Origin: Corallococcus macrosporus DSM 14697
GTDB lineage: Bacteria; Myxococcota; Myxococcia; Myxococcales; Myxococcaceae
Length of the DNA: 64,000 nt
Direction: 5' to 3'
Assembly: GCF_002305895.1 (NCBI RefSeq)
Contig: NZ_CP022203.1
Location: forward strand, 6,916,001 to 6,980,000
The first letter of the stretch is position 1; each line of letters starts with the position of its first letter. Made by a program: the position numbers and the translations under genes. Positions 7,224-15,955 of the stretch are shown here, in pieces. The notes beneath the pieces were generated by a model, which saw only the letters and a list, made by a program, of their open reading frames with translations, ran no database searches and was not told where the DNA came from.

Positions 7224-8786
7224 ATGAAGACGCCCAACGCCCTCGACGCCCTGACCGCGCAGGTGCCGCCCGCCCCCTCTCCCGCCCCCACCCCGGGCGG
7301 GAGCCCCACGCAGCCGGGCACCGGCACGCCCCCCACGGACGCCTCGCCCGTGGGCGACGTCGTGGGCATCAGCGCCGCCGCCCTCTTCGTCCTGCTGATG
7401 GTGCTGGCCGCCCGGAAGCTCTTCTTCCGTAAGCGCCCCGAGGAGAAGAAGCCCACCGTCCCCCCCGCGGCCGAGAAGCCCACCCTCCCCGCCGAGCAGC
7501 CCCGGCTGCGCGTGGAGCTGCCCCCCTCCGAGGCGGAGGCCGCCCGCCTCCGCGAGGCCGAGGAGGCCCACGCCCGCGCCGAGGCCCTGGCCCGCCAGCG
7601 CAACGAGGCCGCCCAGGCCGCCCGCGCCACCACGGACGCCGCCGAGCGCGCCCGGCTGGAGGAAGAGGCCCGCGCCCTCAAGGAGCGCGAGGAGGAGGAG
7701 AAGCGCGCCGAGTACCGCGCCAAGAAGGCCGCGGACGACGAGGCCCGGGAGCGGCGCAAGCGGGAGCAGGCCGAGGCCCAGCGGCTGCTGGAGGAGGAGC
7801 GCGCCCGCGAGGCCGCCGCCGCCGAGGAGGCCCGCCGCGCCGAGGAGGCCGCCGCCCGCGCCAAGGTGGAGGCCGAGGCCGGCCGCACCCTGGCCCAGGG
7901 CCTGGACAAGACGCGGAACCAGGGCTTCATGGCCCGGCTCAACGGCCTGTTCGGCCAGCAGCGGCAGGTGGACGAGTCCGTCCTCGCGGAGCTGGAGGAG
8001 ATCCTCTTCACCGCCGACATCGGCGTGCGCACCGCCGACCACCTGGTGGGCGTGGCGCGCGACAAGCTCAAGCGCAACGAGCTGAAGAACTCCGAGCGCA
8101 TCAAGGACATCATCCGCGACGAGGTCGCCCGTATCTGCGATTTGCCCGCGCCGCGCACCCTGGAAGGCGGCGGCCCGCCGCACGTCGTCATGGTGGTGGG
8201 CGTCAACGGCGCCGGGAAGACGACGACCATCGGCAAGCTGGCCGCGAAGCTCTCCGCGGAGGGCAAGAAGGTGGTGCTCGCCGCGGGGGACACCTTCCGC
8301 GCCGCCGCCACCGAGCAGCTCGACGTGTGGGCCGAGCGCGCCCAGGCCCAGCTCGTGAAGGGCGCCGAGGGCGGAGACCCCAGCGCCGTCATCTTCGAGG
8401 CCGTGAAGAAGGCGAAGGAGGAAGGCGCGGACGTCATCATCGCGGACACCGCCGGCCGCCTCCACACCAAGGCCCCGCTGATGGAGGAGCTGAAGAAGGT
8501 GAAGCGCGTCATGGACAAGGCCCTGCCCGGCGCGCCGCACGAGGTGCTGCTGGTGCTGGACTCCACCAACGGCCAGAACGCGATTCAGCAGGCCAAGCAG
8601 TTCCACGAGGCCGTGGGCGTCACCGCCATCGCCCTGACGAAGCTGGACGGCACCGCGAAGGGCGGCGTCGTCATCGGCATCTGCGACGAGCTGAAGCTCC
8701 CCGTCGTCTGGGCGGGCGTGGGCGAGAAGGTGGCCGACCTGCGCCGCTTCGACACGCGCGAGTTCGTCCGCGCCCTCTTCGACTGA
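7224..8786 (+). CDS. ftsY: Signal recognition particle receptor FtsY, with N-terminal membrane anchor
   Basis: FtsY docks SRP-ribosome complexes at the inner membrane and is an SRP-family GTPase. The NG domain occupies about 230-520: G1 GVNGAGKTTTIGKLA, the DTFRAAATEQL motif, G3 DTAGRL, G4 TKLDG, and the terminal WAGVGEKVADLRRFD segment. Before it lie a Pro-rich start, one clear transmembrane helix (about 45-64) and about 150 residues of Glu/Ala/Arg-rich coiled coil. The total of 520 residues is long for the family because of this A-domain. The start ATG at 7224 precedes the membrane segment. Its 3' end converges on the M1 peptidase gene with a 9-base gap. Confidence 0.96.
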   Translation: MKTPNALDALTAQVPPAPSPAPTPGGSPTQPGTGTPPTDASPVGDVVGISAAALFVLLMVLAARKLFFRKRPEEKKPTVPPAAEKPTLPAEQPRLRVELPPSEAEAARLREAEEAHARAEALARQRNEAAQAARATTDAAERARLEEEARALKEREEEEKRAEYRAKKAADDEARERRKREQAEAQRLLEEERAREAAAAEEARRAEEAAARAKVEAEAGRTLAQGLDKTRNQGFMARLNGLFGQQRQVDESVLAELEEILFTADIGVRTADHLVGVARDKLKRNELKNSERIKDIIRDEVARICDLPAPRTLEGGGPPHVVMVVGVNGAGKTTTIGKLAAKLSAEGKKVVLAAGDTFRAAATEQLDVWAERAQAQLVKGAEGGDPSAVIFEAVKKAKEEGADVIIADTAGRLHTKAPLMEELKKVKRVMDKALPGAPHEVLLVLDSTNGQNAIQQAKQFHEAVGVTAIALTKLDGTAKGGVVIGICDELKLPVVWAGVGEKVADLRRFDTREFVRALFD

Positions 8787-8795
8787 AGCCCCGCG

Positions 8796-10688
8796 TCACT
8801 GCCCCAGCAGCCCGGGGATGAGCTGCTCCATCAGCTCCTTTGACTGGGCGTCGAGCTCCTGGAAGGCCTCCAGCCCCTGCATGCCCTGGAGCGCCTCCAG
8901 GTCCATGCCCGGGAGGGACTGCAGGTCCTCCAGGCCCTGAAGGCCCTCGAAGCCGCCCAGCAGGGACTCCAGCCGGGGCTTGCCCAGGTCCTCGTCGCCC
9001 TTCGCGTCCCGCCACCACCGCGTGCGCAGCCGCTCCAGCGCGCTCGCGTTGGCGGGGCTCGCCTTCGCCAGCTCCTTCGTGAAGCAGTCCTTGCACGTCC
9101 ACTTGAAGCGGTACGTGTCCACGTAGGCGCGCAGGGCCTTGAGGAAGGCCGCGTCTCCCACCAGCTTCCGCGAGGCGTGGTGCAGCAGCGGCGCCTTGCC
9201 GTAGACGAGCGCGCCGTACTCCAGCTCATCCGCGAAGTGCCCCGTGGGCCGGTCCGCGCGGCCGTCCTTCCCGCCCGTCATCCGGTACAGGTGGTACTGC
9301 CCCACCAGCGTCTCCTGGCGCATCGTCTCCGCCACCTTCTTGCCGTGCTTCCACTCCAGGTAGAGGAGCGCGGCGTACTGCGCCAGCGACTCGTCCACCA
9401 CCGGCTCCAGGATGGGGTCCGAGCCCACCAGCCCCGCGAAGTACTGGTGCGCCACCTCGTGCGCCACGGTGAACTCCAGCGTGCGCTCCATGGCGCCGTT
9501 GAGCTGCCCCAGCACCCCGCCCGCGCCCCCGCCCCCGCGCTGCCCCAGCATGCCCATCATCGCCTCCAGGTCCGCCATGCCGGGCATGCCGGCCAGCATC
9601 TCGGAGGCCCCCGCCGCGCCTCGGTACAGCGACGTGGCGATGGTGACCAGGCCGGGGAACTCCATGCCGCCCGCGCCGCCCGACAGCGGCGCCTGCACCA
9701 CGCGGAAGTGGGTGTACGGCAGCGGCCCCAGGCGGCGCTCGAACTCCGCCAGCATCGACGTGGCGTGCTTCAACACGCGCTCGCCAGCCTCCTGGTCCGC
9801 CGCGGCGTAGTGGCTTTCCACCGTGACGCCATTCACCGTGGCGGTGGAGCTGGCGTAGCCCCGCGACACGAACAGGGGGAAGTCACGCACCGCGGCGGCG
9901 GCGAAGGCGTAGCGCACCCGCCCATCCCGCTCCGGCACCTCGCCCATGGGCGCGCCGGTGGCGTGGACCGCCCAGCCCGAGGGCACGGTGACGGTGGCCA
10001 GCACGTGCGCGGGCTCGTAGAGGCCCAGGTCGCCAATGCCCTGCGGCCCATCCCAGGGCTGGCCATCCTCCCCCACCGGCGGCACCTGCGGCACCACGCC
10101 CACCAGGCTGATGAAGTCCGGCGAGGCGGAGAAGGCGCCATGGTCCCCGCCCGAGGGGCGCCCGCCGCCGCCTCCCATCAACCCGCCCAGCAAGCCTCCG
10201 GCGGCCCCCGGCGACGGCGTGGCGGCGCGCGGGACGAGGCCCTCCACCGCGACGTCCAGCACCGCCGCGGCGCCCGGCGGCACGGGCTCGGACTCCAGCG
10301 ACAGGCGATACAGCGTGGGCTCCGGCCGCTCCAGCTTCACGGGCCGTCCGCTCAGCTTCGCGTCCGACAGCGTCAGCCGGCGGCTCCGCGCGTTGGGCGT
10401 CAGCCGCAGGTACAGCTCGGTGAGGGGGCGCTTCCGGGCCAGCACCTCCACCTGCACCCGGCCCGTCACGGTCCGGGCGTCCGGGTCGACCTCCAACTGC
10501 ACGCGGTAGAGCGGCAGCTCCTCCAGCGGCCCCAGCGCCTTCGCGGCGCGCTCACGCTCCGCGGGCTTCAGGTGCTGCAGGCAGAGCTGCACCTCGGGTG
10601 AAGCCGGGGGCGCCGCGGGCGCGCTGCTCCACGCCGGAGCCCCGGACAACGCACACCACAGCAGGCACCCATGGAGGAAGGTCCGCAT
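8796..10688 (-). CDS. M1-family metallopeptidase (gluzincin), exported
   Basis: This 630-residue enzyme has a signal peptide (1-about 22). A beta-sandwich N-domain is followed by a gluzincin catalytic domain. The zinc site is HEVAH at 410-414 with E433 eighteen residues on, exactly as in M1 aminopeptidases, and GGMEF (340-344) stands where M1 enzymes have GAMEN. Two Gly/Met-rich insertions (about 160-180 and 363-398) and a repetitive C-terminal tail built on LEGLQ/LEALQGMQ units (about 575-620) are unusual. It probably acts on peptides in the periplasm or outside the cell. It is divergent from a lipoprotein gene 53 bases away. Confidence 0.88.
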   Translation of the reverse strand: MRTFLHGCLLWCALSGAPAWSSAPAAPPASPEVQLCLQHLKPAERERAAKALGPLEELPLYRVQLEVDPDARTVTGRVQVEVLARKRPLTELYLRLTPNARSRRLTLSDAKLSGRPVKLERPEPTLYRLSLESEPVPPGAAAVLDVAVEGLVPRAATPSPGAAGGLLGGLMGGGGGRPSGGDHGAFSASPDFISLVGVVPQVPPVGEDGQPWDGPQGIGDLGLYEPAHVLATVTVPSGWAVHATGAPMGEVPERDGRVRYAFAAAAVRDFPLFVSRGYASSTATVNGVTVESHYAAADQEAGERVLKHATSMLAEFERRLGPLPYTHFRVVQAPLSGGAGGMEFPGLVTIATSLYRGAAGASEMLAGMPGMADLEAMMGMLGQRGGGGAGGVLGQLNGAMERTLEFTVAHEVAHQYFAGLVGSDPILEPVVDESLAQYAALLYLEWKHGKKVAETMRQETLVGQYHLYRMTGGKDGRADRPTGHFADELEYGALVYGKAPLLHHASRKLVGDAAFLKALRAYVDTYRFKWTCKDCFTKELAKASPANASALERLRTRWWRDAKGDEDLGKPRLESLLGGFEGLQGLEDLQSLPGMDLEALQGMQGLEAFQELDAQSKELMEQLIPGLLGQ

Positions 10689-10741
10689 GCGGCCATGCTA
10701 ATTGACCCGGGACACCCCTGCTCATCTACCCTGGACCTCCC

Positions 10742-11332
10742 ATGCATTCTCGAACGCTCGTCATGGCCGCCACCCTGGGGCTGATGTCCTGTGCGCGGCA
10801 GGTGCCCGCCTCGGCCCCGCCCACCTCCACCGGCCCCCGCGCCGTCCGGCTCCTGCTGGACACCCCCGCCCAGGAGACGCACACCCTGACCGCGCTGCGC
10901 GAGGACGTGGAGGTGGACGCCACCGAGGGCGAGCGCACGCCGCGCGTCGTCACCACCGGGCAGACGCCCACGCTGAGCCTGAACGGGAACCGGGCCCGCC
11001 TCTACGGCGATGCGAAGGGCACCCTGGGCATCGCCGTGGACAACTTCCTGCTGCTGGAGGTGCTGGACGCCCAAGGCAAGGTGAGCCGGCGCGCCACCGT
11101 GGGCTTCACCGAGGCCGTCCACATGGGCCCGGAGATTGTGGACAGCGTGGGGCGCCGCGCCTTCACCTTCGAGGCGGGCGAAGTGGACATCACCCACCTG
11201 CTGCCCGAATCCGCCCCCTTCCAGGTCCGGGCGACGGCGCTGGACACCTGGGGCGTGGGCCGGGTGAGCGACGTGTACCTGCTGCTCGCCCCGGACCGCC
11301 GCGCGGACGACGACGACCTGCGCGGCCAGTAG
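10742..11332 (+). CDS. Putative lipoprotein, beta-rich
   Basis: This 196-residue protein starts with a short signal peptide and lipobox (LGLMSC, Cys about 18). The mature part is mostly beta, with segments such as LYGDAKGTLGIAVDNFLLLEVLDAQGK (in parts) and DVYLLLAPDRR at the end, and a very acidic/basic C-terminus. No enzyme motif is seen. It lies in the gap between the divergent M1 peptidase and the convergent PEGA gene, so it is monocistronic. Function unknown. Confidence 0.72.
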   Translation: MHSRTLVMAATLGLMSCARQVPASAPPTSTGPRAVRLLLDTPAQETHTLTALREDVEVDATEGERTPRVVTTGQTPTLSLNGNRARLYGDAKGTLGIAVDNFLLLEVLDAQGKVSRRATVGFTEAVHMGPEIVDSVGRRAFTFEAGEVDITHLLPESAPFQVRATALDTWGVGRVSDVYLLLAPDRRADDDDLRGQ

Positions 11333-11375
11333 CGCGCCCCCCTGAACAGCGGGTGGGACGCGCGCGCCGCTTGAA

Positions 11376-12413
11376 TCAGAAGCGGAGCCCGGCGGGCGCG
11401 GGCGCCTGGAGCCCCGCGCCACCGCCGCGCACCGAGCGGACGCCGCCCAGCACGGCGTCACAGCCCGCCTCGCCACACACGGCCGCGGGGCTCAGCGGAC
11501 TGGCGCCACCCTGCGTCGCCATCACCGCGCCCACCGTGCCGGCGGCCACCACCGCGCCAATGCCGGCCCACACGTACCAGCGGCCGTACCAGGGCTTGGA
11601 GCCCTCCACCTCGGGCGTCTCCGGGTCCCCCGCGAGCGACAGGCCCGGGGCCGTCTCGTCGTCGCCATCCAGCTTGGAGGACGGCTCCAGCACCGGGCTC
11701 TTCGGCGCGTCCGCCATGGCCACCGACGGGTCCATCGCGGGCCGCAGGTTGCCCGTCACCTCGTAGCTCCGGCCCGCGAACACGGTGATGTTGTGCACGT
11801 CCGGCCTGAAGCCCGGCGCCCGGAACTCAATCTCACGCGAGCCCGGACGCAGCAGCACGTTGGCCTGCGGCACCTCGCCCACCTGCTGTCCGTCCACCAG
11901 CACCACCGCGTCCGCCACGTCCGCCGTCAGCGTGGCGAAGCCCATGGTGGCGTCCAGCGACACCAGCACCTCCGCCTGCGAGCCCGCCTTCACGTCGATG
12001 CGGCGCGTGAAGTCCGCGTAGCCCGGCCGGCGCACCACCAGGTGGTGCTCACCCGGGCGGACCTCCACCGGCACCACGGCCGCGGAGAGGACGCCGAACT
12101 CCTTCCCATCCACGAACAGCCTCGCGCCGCGGACGTTGCCCGTCATGCGCACGAGCACCTCCGTCTTCGCGGGCGTCAGCGGCGCCAGCAACAGGTCGTC
12201 CTCGGCCGCCTTCTTCCTGCCCCTCGCCGGCGCCTTCGCGCGCGCGGGCTTCTTGGCGGGCTTCTTCTTCTTCACCACCCTGGGCTTGGGCTTGGTTGCC
12301 TTGGGCTTCGACGGCGTGGTGAGCGGCGCCAGGAAGTCATCCTGCGCGAGCGCGGCCGACGGGGCGGCCAGGACAGTCACCAGGGCGAAGACGACGATGC
12401 GGTGGAGGCTCAT
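11376..12413 (-). CDS. PEGA-domain protein with Lys-rich linker and membrane segment
   Basis: This 345-residue protein has a signal peptide (1-23), a Lys/Pro/Ala-rich linker with KKKKPAKKPARAK (about 38-70), and two or three consecutive PEGA-type repeats (about 85-225). The repeats carry the pattern LFVDGKEFG...VRPGEHHLVVRRPGYADF and VLVDGQQVGEV. A Trp-rich membrane helix follows (about 275-298, WYVWAGIGAVVAAGTVGAVMA given in part) and a short tail. PEGA repeats often occur in surface or cell-wall-associated proteins of myxobacteria. The motif DDFLAPL/DDLLLAPL is repeated on either side of the Lys-rich linker. Precise role unknown. Confidence 0.8.
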   Translation of the reverse strand: MSLHRIVVFALVTVLAAPSAALAQDDFLAPLTTPSKPKATKPKPRVVKKKKPAKKPARAKAPARGRKKAAEDDLLLAPLTPAKTEVLVRMTGNVRGARLFVDGKEFGVLSAAVVPVEVRPGEHHLVVRRPGYADFTRRIDVKAGSQAEVLVSLDATMGFATLTADVADAVVLVDGQQVGEVPQANVLLRPGSREIEFRAPGFRPDVHNITVFAGRSYEVTGNLRPAMDPSVAMADAPKSPVLEPSSKLDGDDETAPGLSLAGDPETPEVEGSKPWYGRWYVWAGIGAVVAAGTVGAVMATQGGASPLSPAAVCGEAGCDAVLGGVRSVRGGGAGLQAPAPAGLRF

Positions 12414-12496
12414 GACGAACCGAAGGTTAGAGAGTCATCCCAAGGGAATCAAACAGAGTCCCAGGGCCTTGAGGATTGGGAGAATATCCGCCCCCC

Positions 12497-13057
12497 ATGC
12501 ACCGCGTCCTGCCCACACTGGCCCTCCACCTCAGCGTCCTCTCCCTCACCGCGTGCTCCGCGAAGGCGCCGCCCAGGACGGAGCCCGGGCCGCCGCCGCC
12601 GCCCGCGGTGAAGATTCCCGCCGGCTGCGAGCAGAATCAGGCCGGCGAGTACCACCACGCGGGGAACCCCGCCTTCCGGTACTACGGGGACGATGACGGC
12701 GGCACACTCTCGCTCGCCGTCGTCCGGGCCCATGACTCGGAAGCCGTGGACGCCCCGGACGCGGGCTCGCCGTCCATCGTCCTGCGGCGCACCCCCGCCG
12801 GCTTCGTGGGCGAGACGCGCGCCACCGGCTTCTCCGGCGCCGGCACGCCCTGCCCTGTCACCTTTCCGACAGAGGTGCTCCACTGCACGGACGCGGGCCT
12901 GACGCTGCGCTCGGCGACCAGCACCTCCATCGACGAGGACTGCCGCACGGCCCCGTCGGGCGCCCGCGGCGTCAGGCTGGAGCAGGTGCTGGTGCGCGGC
13001 GCGCCGGACGCGGGAACACCGCCGGACGCGGGCAGCACGCCGGACGCGGGCACCTGA
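12497..13057 (+). CDS. Putative lipoprotein with Asp-Ala-Gly repeats
   Basis: This 186-residue protein has a signal peptide with lipobox (LSLTAC) followed by a Pro-rich linker. The middle holds several Cys (GCEQN, TPCPVTF, LHCTDAG, DEDCRT), consistent with disulfides. The end is a low-complexity tail with repeated PDAGTP/PDAGS units, a style very common in myxobacterial surface lipoproteins. ATG at 12497 is chosen over an upstream TTG. It is divergent from the PEGA gene (83-base gap). Function unknown. Confidence 0.72.
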   Translation: MHRVLPTLALHLSVLSLTACSAKAPPRTEPGPPPPPAVKIPAGCEQNQAGEYHHAGNPAFRYYGDDDGGTLSLAVVRAHDSEAVDAPDAGSPSIVLRRTPAGFVGETRATGFSGAGTPCPVTFPTEVLHCTDAGLTLRSATSTSIDEDCRTAPSGARGVRLEQVLVRGAPDAGTPPDAGSTPDAGT

Positions 13058-13066
13058 CGACGAAGA

Positions 13067-13100
13067 AGGGGTGAGGCGGCGCGGTGCCAGCCTCACCCCT
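13067..13100. terminator. Bidirectional hairpin between convergent genes
   Basis: AGGGGTGAGG (13067-13076) pairs perfectly with CCTCACCCCT (13091-13100). It lies 10 bases after the lipoprotein stop and 25 bases after the GT2 gene stop, so it can serve both transcripts. Confidence 0.65.
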
Positions 13101-13125
13101 CACCTCCCCGAAGGAAGGACGCCGC

Positions 13126-14649
13126 TCAGGCCGCCTGGCGGGGCTGCTCGTCGGGGGTCTCCACCGTGGGGGCGGACTCCGCCAGCTTCAGCCGGCCGGA
13201 CAGGCCCTGGAGCAGGCTGGAGCTGCCCACGTAGAGGAAGCCCGCCAGGAACAGGACGATGAAGGGCACCGACGTGTAGATGCGCGCGTCGATGGCGAAC
13301 CACAGCGCGCCGGTGAAGTACGCCGCGAAGAGCAGCTCCACCAGCGGCAGCAGCGACTTGCTGCCCCGGTACGCCTTCTTGACGACGACGGCCTTCTTGC
13401 CCTCGGCGCCCGTCTTCGGCGTGCGCGCGAAGCCCGACTGCTGGTTGAGCAGCGCCTCGGCCACCGCCTTGGCGTTGCTGATGGCCATGCCGATGCCCAG
13501 GCTCATGAGGAAGGGCAGGTACTTCACCCGCTCCCACCCCTTGGCGCCGCGCTCACGCTGCGCCGCCACGTAGAAGAAGCAGACGCTGGCGGTGGCCGTG
13601 AGGAAGAAGGGCAGGTCCAGGAACAGCGTGCCGTAGAGGCCGTGCTGGAAGCGCACCACCATGCTGATGGGCATCAGCACCGACAGCAGCACCATCAACA
13701 GGTACGCCATGTTGTTGGTGAGGTGGAAGAAGGCCTCGCGCTTCACCACCAGCGGCAGGTCGCTCTTGAGGATGGTGGGCAGCAGCTTCTTCGCCGTCTG
13801 GATGGAGCCCTTGGCCCAGCGGTGCTGCTGGCTCTTGAAGGCGTTCATGTCCACCGGCACCTCGGCCGGGGAGATGACCTCGGGCAGGAACACGAACTGC
13901 CAGCCCTTGAGCTGGGCGCGGTAGCTCAGGTCCAGGTCCTCCGTGAGCGTGTCGTGCTGCCAGCCGCCCGCGTCGGAGATGGTGTCACGGCGCCAGATGC
14001 CCGCGGTGCCGTTGAAGTTGAAGAAGCAGCCGGCGCGGTTGCGCGCGGTGTGCTCGATGATGAAGTGCCCGTCCAGGAAGATGCTCTGGGCCTGCGTCAG
14101 CAGCGAGAACTCGCGGTTCAGGTGGCCCCAGCGCACCTGCACCATGCCCACCTTGTCGTCCGAGAAGAACGGCACGGTGCGCATCAGGAAGTCGGGGCTG
14201 GGCACGAAGTCCGCGTCGAACACGGCCACGAACTGGCCCTTCGCCAGCTTCAGGCCGTTCTCCAGCGCGCCCGCCTTGAAGCCCTGGCGGTTGACGCGGT
14301 GGATGTAGACGATGTCGTGCCCCCTCTGGCGCATGCGCTCCACGCACGCCCGGGCGATGCCACACGTCTCATCCGTCGAGTCGTCCAGCACCTGGATTTC
14401 AAGCAGGTCGCGCGGGTAGTCGATGCGGCACACCGACTCCACCAGGCGCTCCACCACGTACATCTCGTTGAAGATGGGGAGCTGGATGGTGACCTTGGGC
14501 AGCGTCGTGAGCGCACCCTTCGGCGTCGGCAGCTTGAACTTGTGCCGGTAGTACAGGAACGCCATCCGGTACCTGTGCGAGCCGTAGACTCCCAGCACGC
14601 ACAAGAGGCTGAAATAGACGCCCAGGAAGATGATCTCGACGGTGGTCAT
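13126..14649 (-). CDS. Family 2 processive glycosyltransferase (cellulose synthase/mannan synthase-like)
   Basis: This 507-residue inner-membrane enzyme is likely to polymerise a beta-linked glycan. It has one N-terminal membrane helix (about 5-25), then a cytosolic GT2 domain with the complete active-site set: DDSTDE (89-94), DAD (145-147), TEDLD (236-240) and QQHRW (274-278). Four or five membrane helices follow. The last visible motif set matches plant CslA-type glucomannan synthases and bacterial relatives. No PilZ domain or accessory polysaccharide genes are adjacent, so the product is unknown; capsule or spore coat material is possible. A sigma70-type promoter and an inverted repeat are seen upstream. 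Confidence 0.87.
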   Translation of the reverse strand: MTTVEIIFLGVYFSLLCVLGVYGSHRYRMAFLYYRHKFKLPTPKGALTTLPKVTIQLPIFNEMYVVERLVESVCRIDYPRDLLEIQVLDDSTDETCGIARACVERMRQRGHDIVYIHRVNRQGFKAGALENGLKLAKGQFVAVFDADFVPSPDFLMRTVPFFSDDKVGMVQVRWGHLNREFSLLTQAQSIFLDGHFIIEHTARNRAGCFFNFNGTAGIWRRDTISDAGGWQHDTLTEDLDLSYRAQLKGWQFVFLPEVISPAEVPVDMNAFKSQQHRWAKGSIQTAKKLLPTILKSDLPLVVKREAFFHLTNNMAYLLMVLLSVLMPISMVVRFQHGLYGTLFLDLPFFLTATASVCFFYVAAQRERGAKGWERVKYLPFLMSLGIGMAISNAKAVAEALLNQQSGFARTPKTGAEGKKAVVVKKAYRGSKSLLPLVELLFAAYFTGALWFAIDARIYTSVPFIVLFLAGFLYVGSSSLLQGLSGRLKLAESAPTVETPDEQPRQAA

Positions 14650-14819
14650 CGGTGACGCTCAACCCCTGCCACAGCCCTCAGGGCCTGCGGTCCTTCCGTG
14701 CGGGTCGGCCTGGCTGATTCCGCCCCGCGCGTACCGCCCCGGGATGGGTCGTCCAAGCCCCCACATCGTATGTACCCGAAAAGACAAGGTTTTGACCTTC
14801 GGGGAGTGATCGGCGCCGG

Positions 14820-14849
14820 ACAATAGGAATGCGTTCGAGGCCGTGTCAA
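14820..14849 (-). promoter_or_regulatory. Sigma70-type promoter for the GT2 gene
   Basis: On the minus strand TTGACA (14844-14849) and TATTGT (14820-14825) are separated by 18 bases. This would give a leader of about 165 nt before the GT2 start at 14649. The -35 is a perfect consensus match. Confidence 0.6.
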
Positions 14850-14864
14850 ACTATTCCCCGGAAT

Positions 14865-14879
14865 TGAACGTTCCGTTCA
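14865..14879. promoter_or_regulatory. Inverted repeat TGAACG-N3-CGTTCA upstream of promoter
   Basis: This perfect 6-bp inverted repeat is centred 23 bases upstream of the -35 hexamer, a position typical of an activator or of a repressor-loop site. No regulator is encoded nearby. Confidence 0.45.
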
Positions 14880-14925
14880 GGGGGCTCTGACACCCTGCGT
14901 CGCTCCTGCCGCACCCGGCTTGTGG

Positions 14926-14956
14926 CCCTGGCGCTGGGGTTGAAACAACGCCAGGG
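14926..14956 (-). terminator. Hairpin downstream of ddl
   Basis: CCCTGGCG (14926-14933) pairs with CGCCAGGG (14949-14956), 19 bases past the ddl stop on the minus strand. A second, smaller TGACC/GGTCA stem lies between it and the stop. No strong U-tract. The rest of the 14650-14974 gap holds the GT2 promoter elements and no gene. Confidence 0.5.
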
Positions 14957-14974
14957 GTTGACCGACCTGGAGGG

Positions 14975-15955
14975 TCAGCTCACCGCGCGGCGGGGCATGG
15001 CCAGGTCCGGCGCGCCCTCCACCGCGGGGGCCTCCAGCACGCCGGCCTCGTCGCGGGTGGCGAGCGCCAGGATGCGCTCCGTCAACGCGGCGAAGTCCAG
15101 ACCGGCCCGGGCGGCGATTTTCGGCAGCAGGCTGGTGGGGGTGAAGCCCGGCAGCGTGTTCACCTCCAGCACCACGTCGTTCTCCGTGTCCGAGCACAGC
15201 AGGTCCACCCGCGCCTGCCCGCGGCAGCCCAGCGCGCGGTACGCGGCCAGCGCCAGCGCCTCCACGTTGGCCACGCGCGTGGGCGTCAGCCGGGGTGGGC
15301 AGAAGTACGCGGCGCCGCCCTTGTACTTGGCGTCGAAGTCGAAGCCCTCGCGCGGCGTGGCCACCTCGCAGCTCCCCAGCACCTCGCCCCCGAGGATGCC
15401 CACCGTGACTTCGCGGCCCGCCACGTAGCGCTCCACCAGGGCCTGGCCGCCGAAGCGGCTCGCCTGCGCTACCGCGGGCGCCAGCGCCTCCGGCTCACGC
15501 ACCACGGCCAGCCCCACCGAGGAACCGCCGCACGCGGGCTTCACCACGCACGGGAAGCCCAGGTCGCCGTGCAGGGCCAGGGCGCGCCACGCGTCCTCGC
15601 GCGCCACCGTGTAGCCCTGGGGCGTGGCCAGGTTGTGCAGGCGGAAGAGCCGCTTGGCGAAGGGCTTGTTCATGGCCAGCGCCGACGCCAGCACGCCCGA
15701 GCCCGTGTACGGCAGCTCCAGCAGCTCCAGCAGCCCCTGCACCCGGCCGTCCTCGCCCATGCGCCCGTGGAGCGCGATGAAGGCCACGTCCAGTTCGGCC
15801 GCGCGCAGCGCCCGGTCCAGGCCCGGCCCCGCGAAGACGCGCGTCACCTGATGGCCCCGGGACTCGAGCGCCGCCACCACGGCCTCTCCCGTCTTGAGCG
15901 AAATCTCCCGCTCCTCGCCCCACCCGCCCATCAGCACTCCCACGCGCTTGCCCAT
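14975..15955 (-). CDS. ddl: D-alanine--D-alanine ligase
   Basis: This 326-residue ATP-grasp enzyme makes the D-Ala-D-Ala dipeptide for peptidoglycan. It shows the N-terminal VGVLMGGWGEEREISLKTG motif, FIALHGRMGEDGRVQGLLE, KPACGGSSVGL and the C-terminal EVNTLPGFTPTSLLPK, which binds metal and substrate. The start is ATG at 15955, where homology begins. The frame stays open upstream through 16468, across tandem repeats, but that extension is low-complexity Arg/Pro/Ala and not credible. Length is normal for the family. Confidence 0.95.
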   Translation of the reverse strand: MGKRVGVLMGGWGEEREISLKTGEAVVAALESRGHQVTRVFAGPGLDRALRAAELDVAFIALHGRMGEDGRVQGLLELLELPYTGSGVLASALAMNKPFAKRLFRLHNLATPQGYTVAREDAWRALALHGDLGFPCVVKPACGGSSVGLAVVREPEALAPAVAQASRFGGQALVERYVAGREVTVGILGGEVLGSCEVATPREGFDFDAKYKGGAAYFCPPRLTPTRVANVEALALAAYRALGCRGQARVDLLCSDTENDVVLEVNTLPGFTPTSLLPKIAARAGLDFAALTERILALATRDEAGVLEAPAVEGAPDLAMPRRAVS

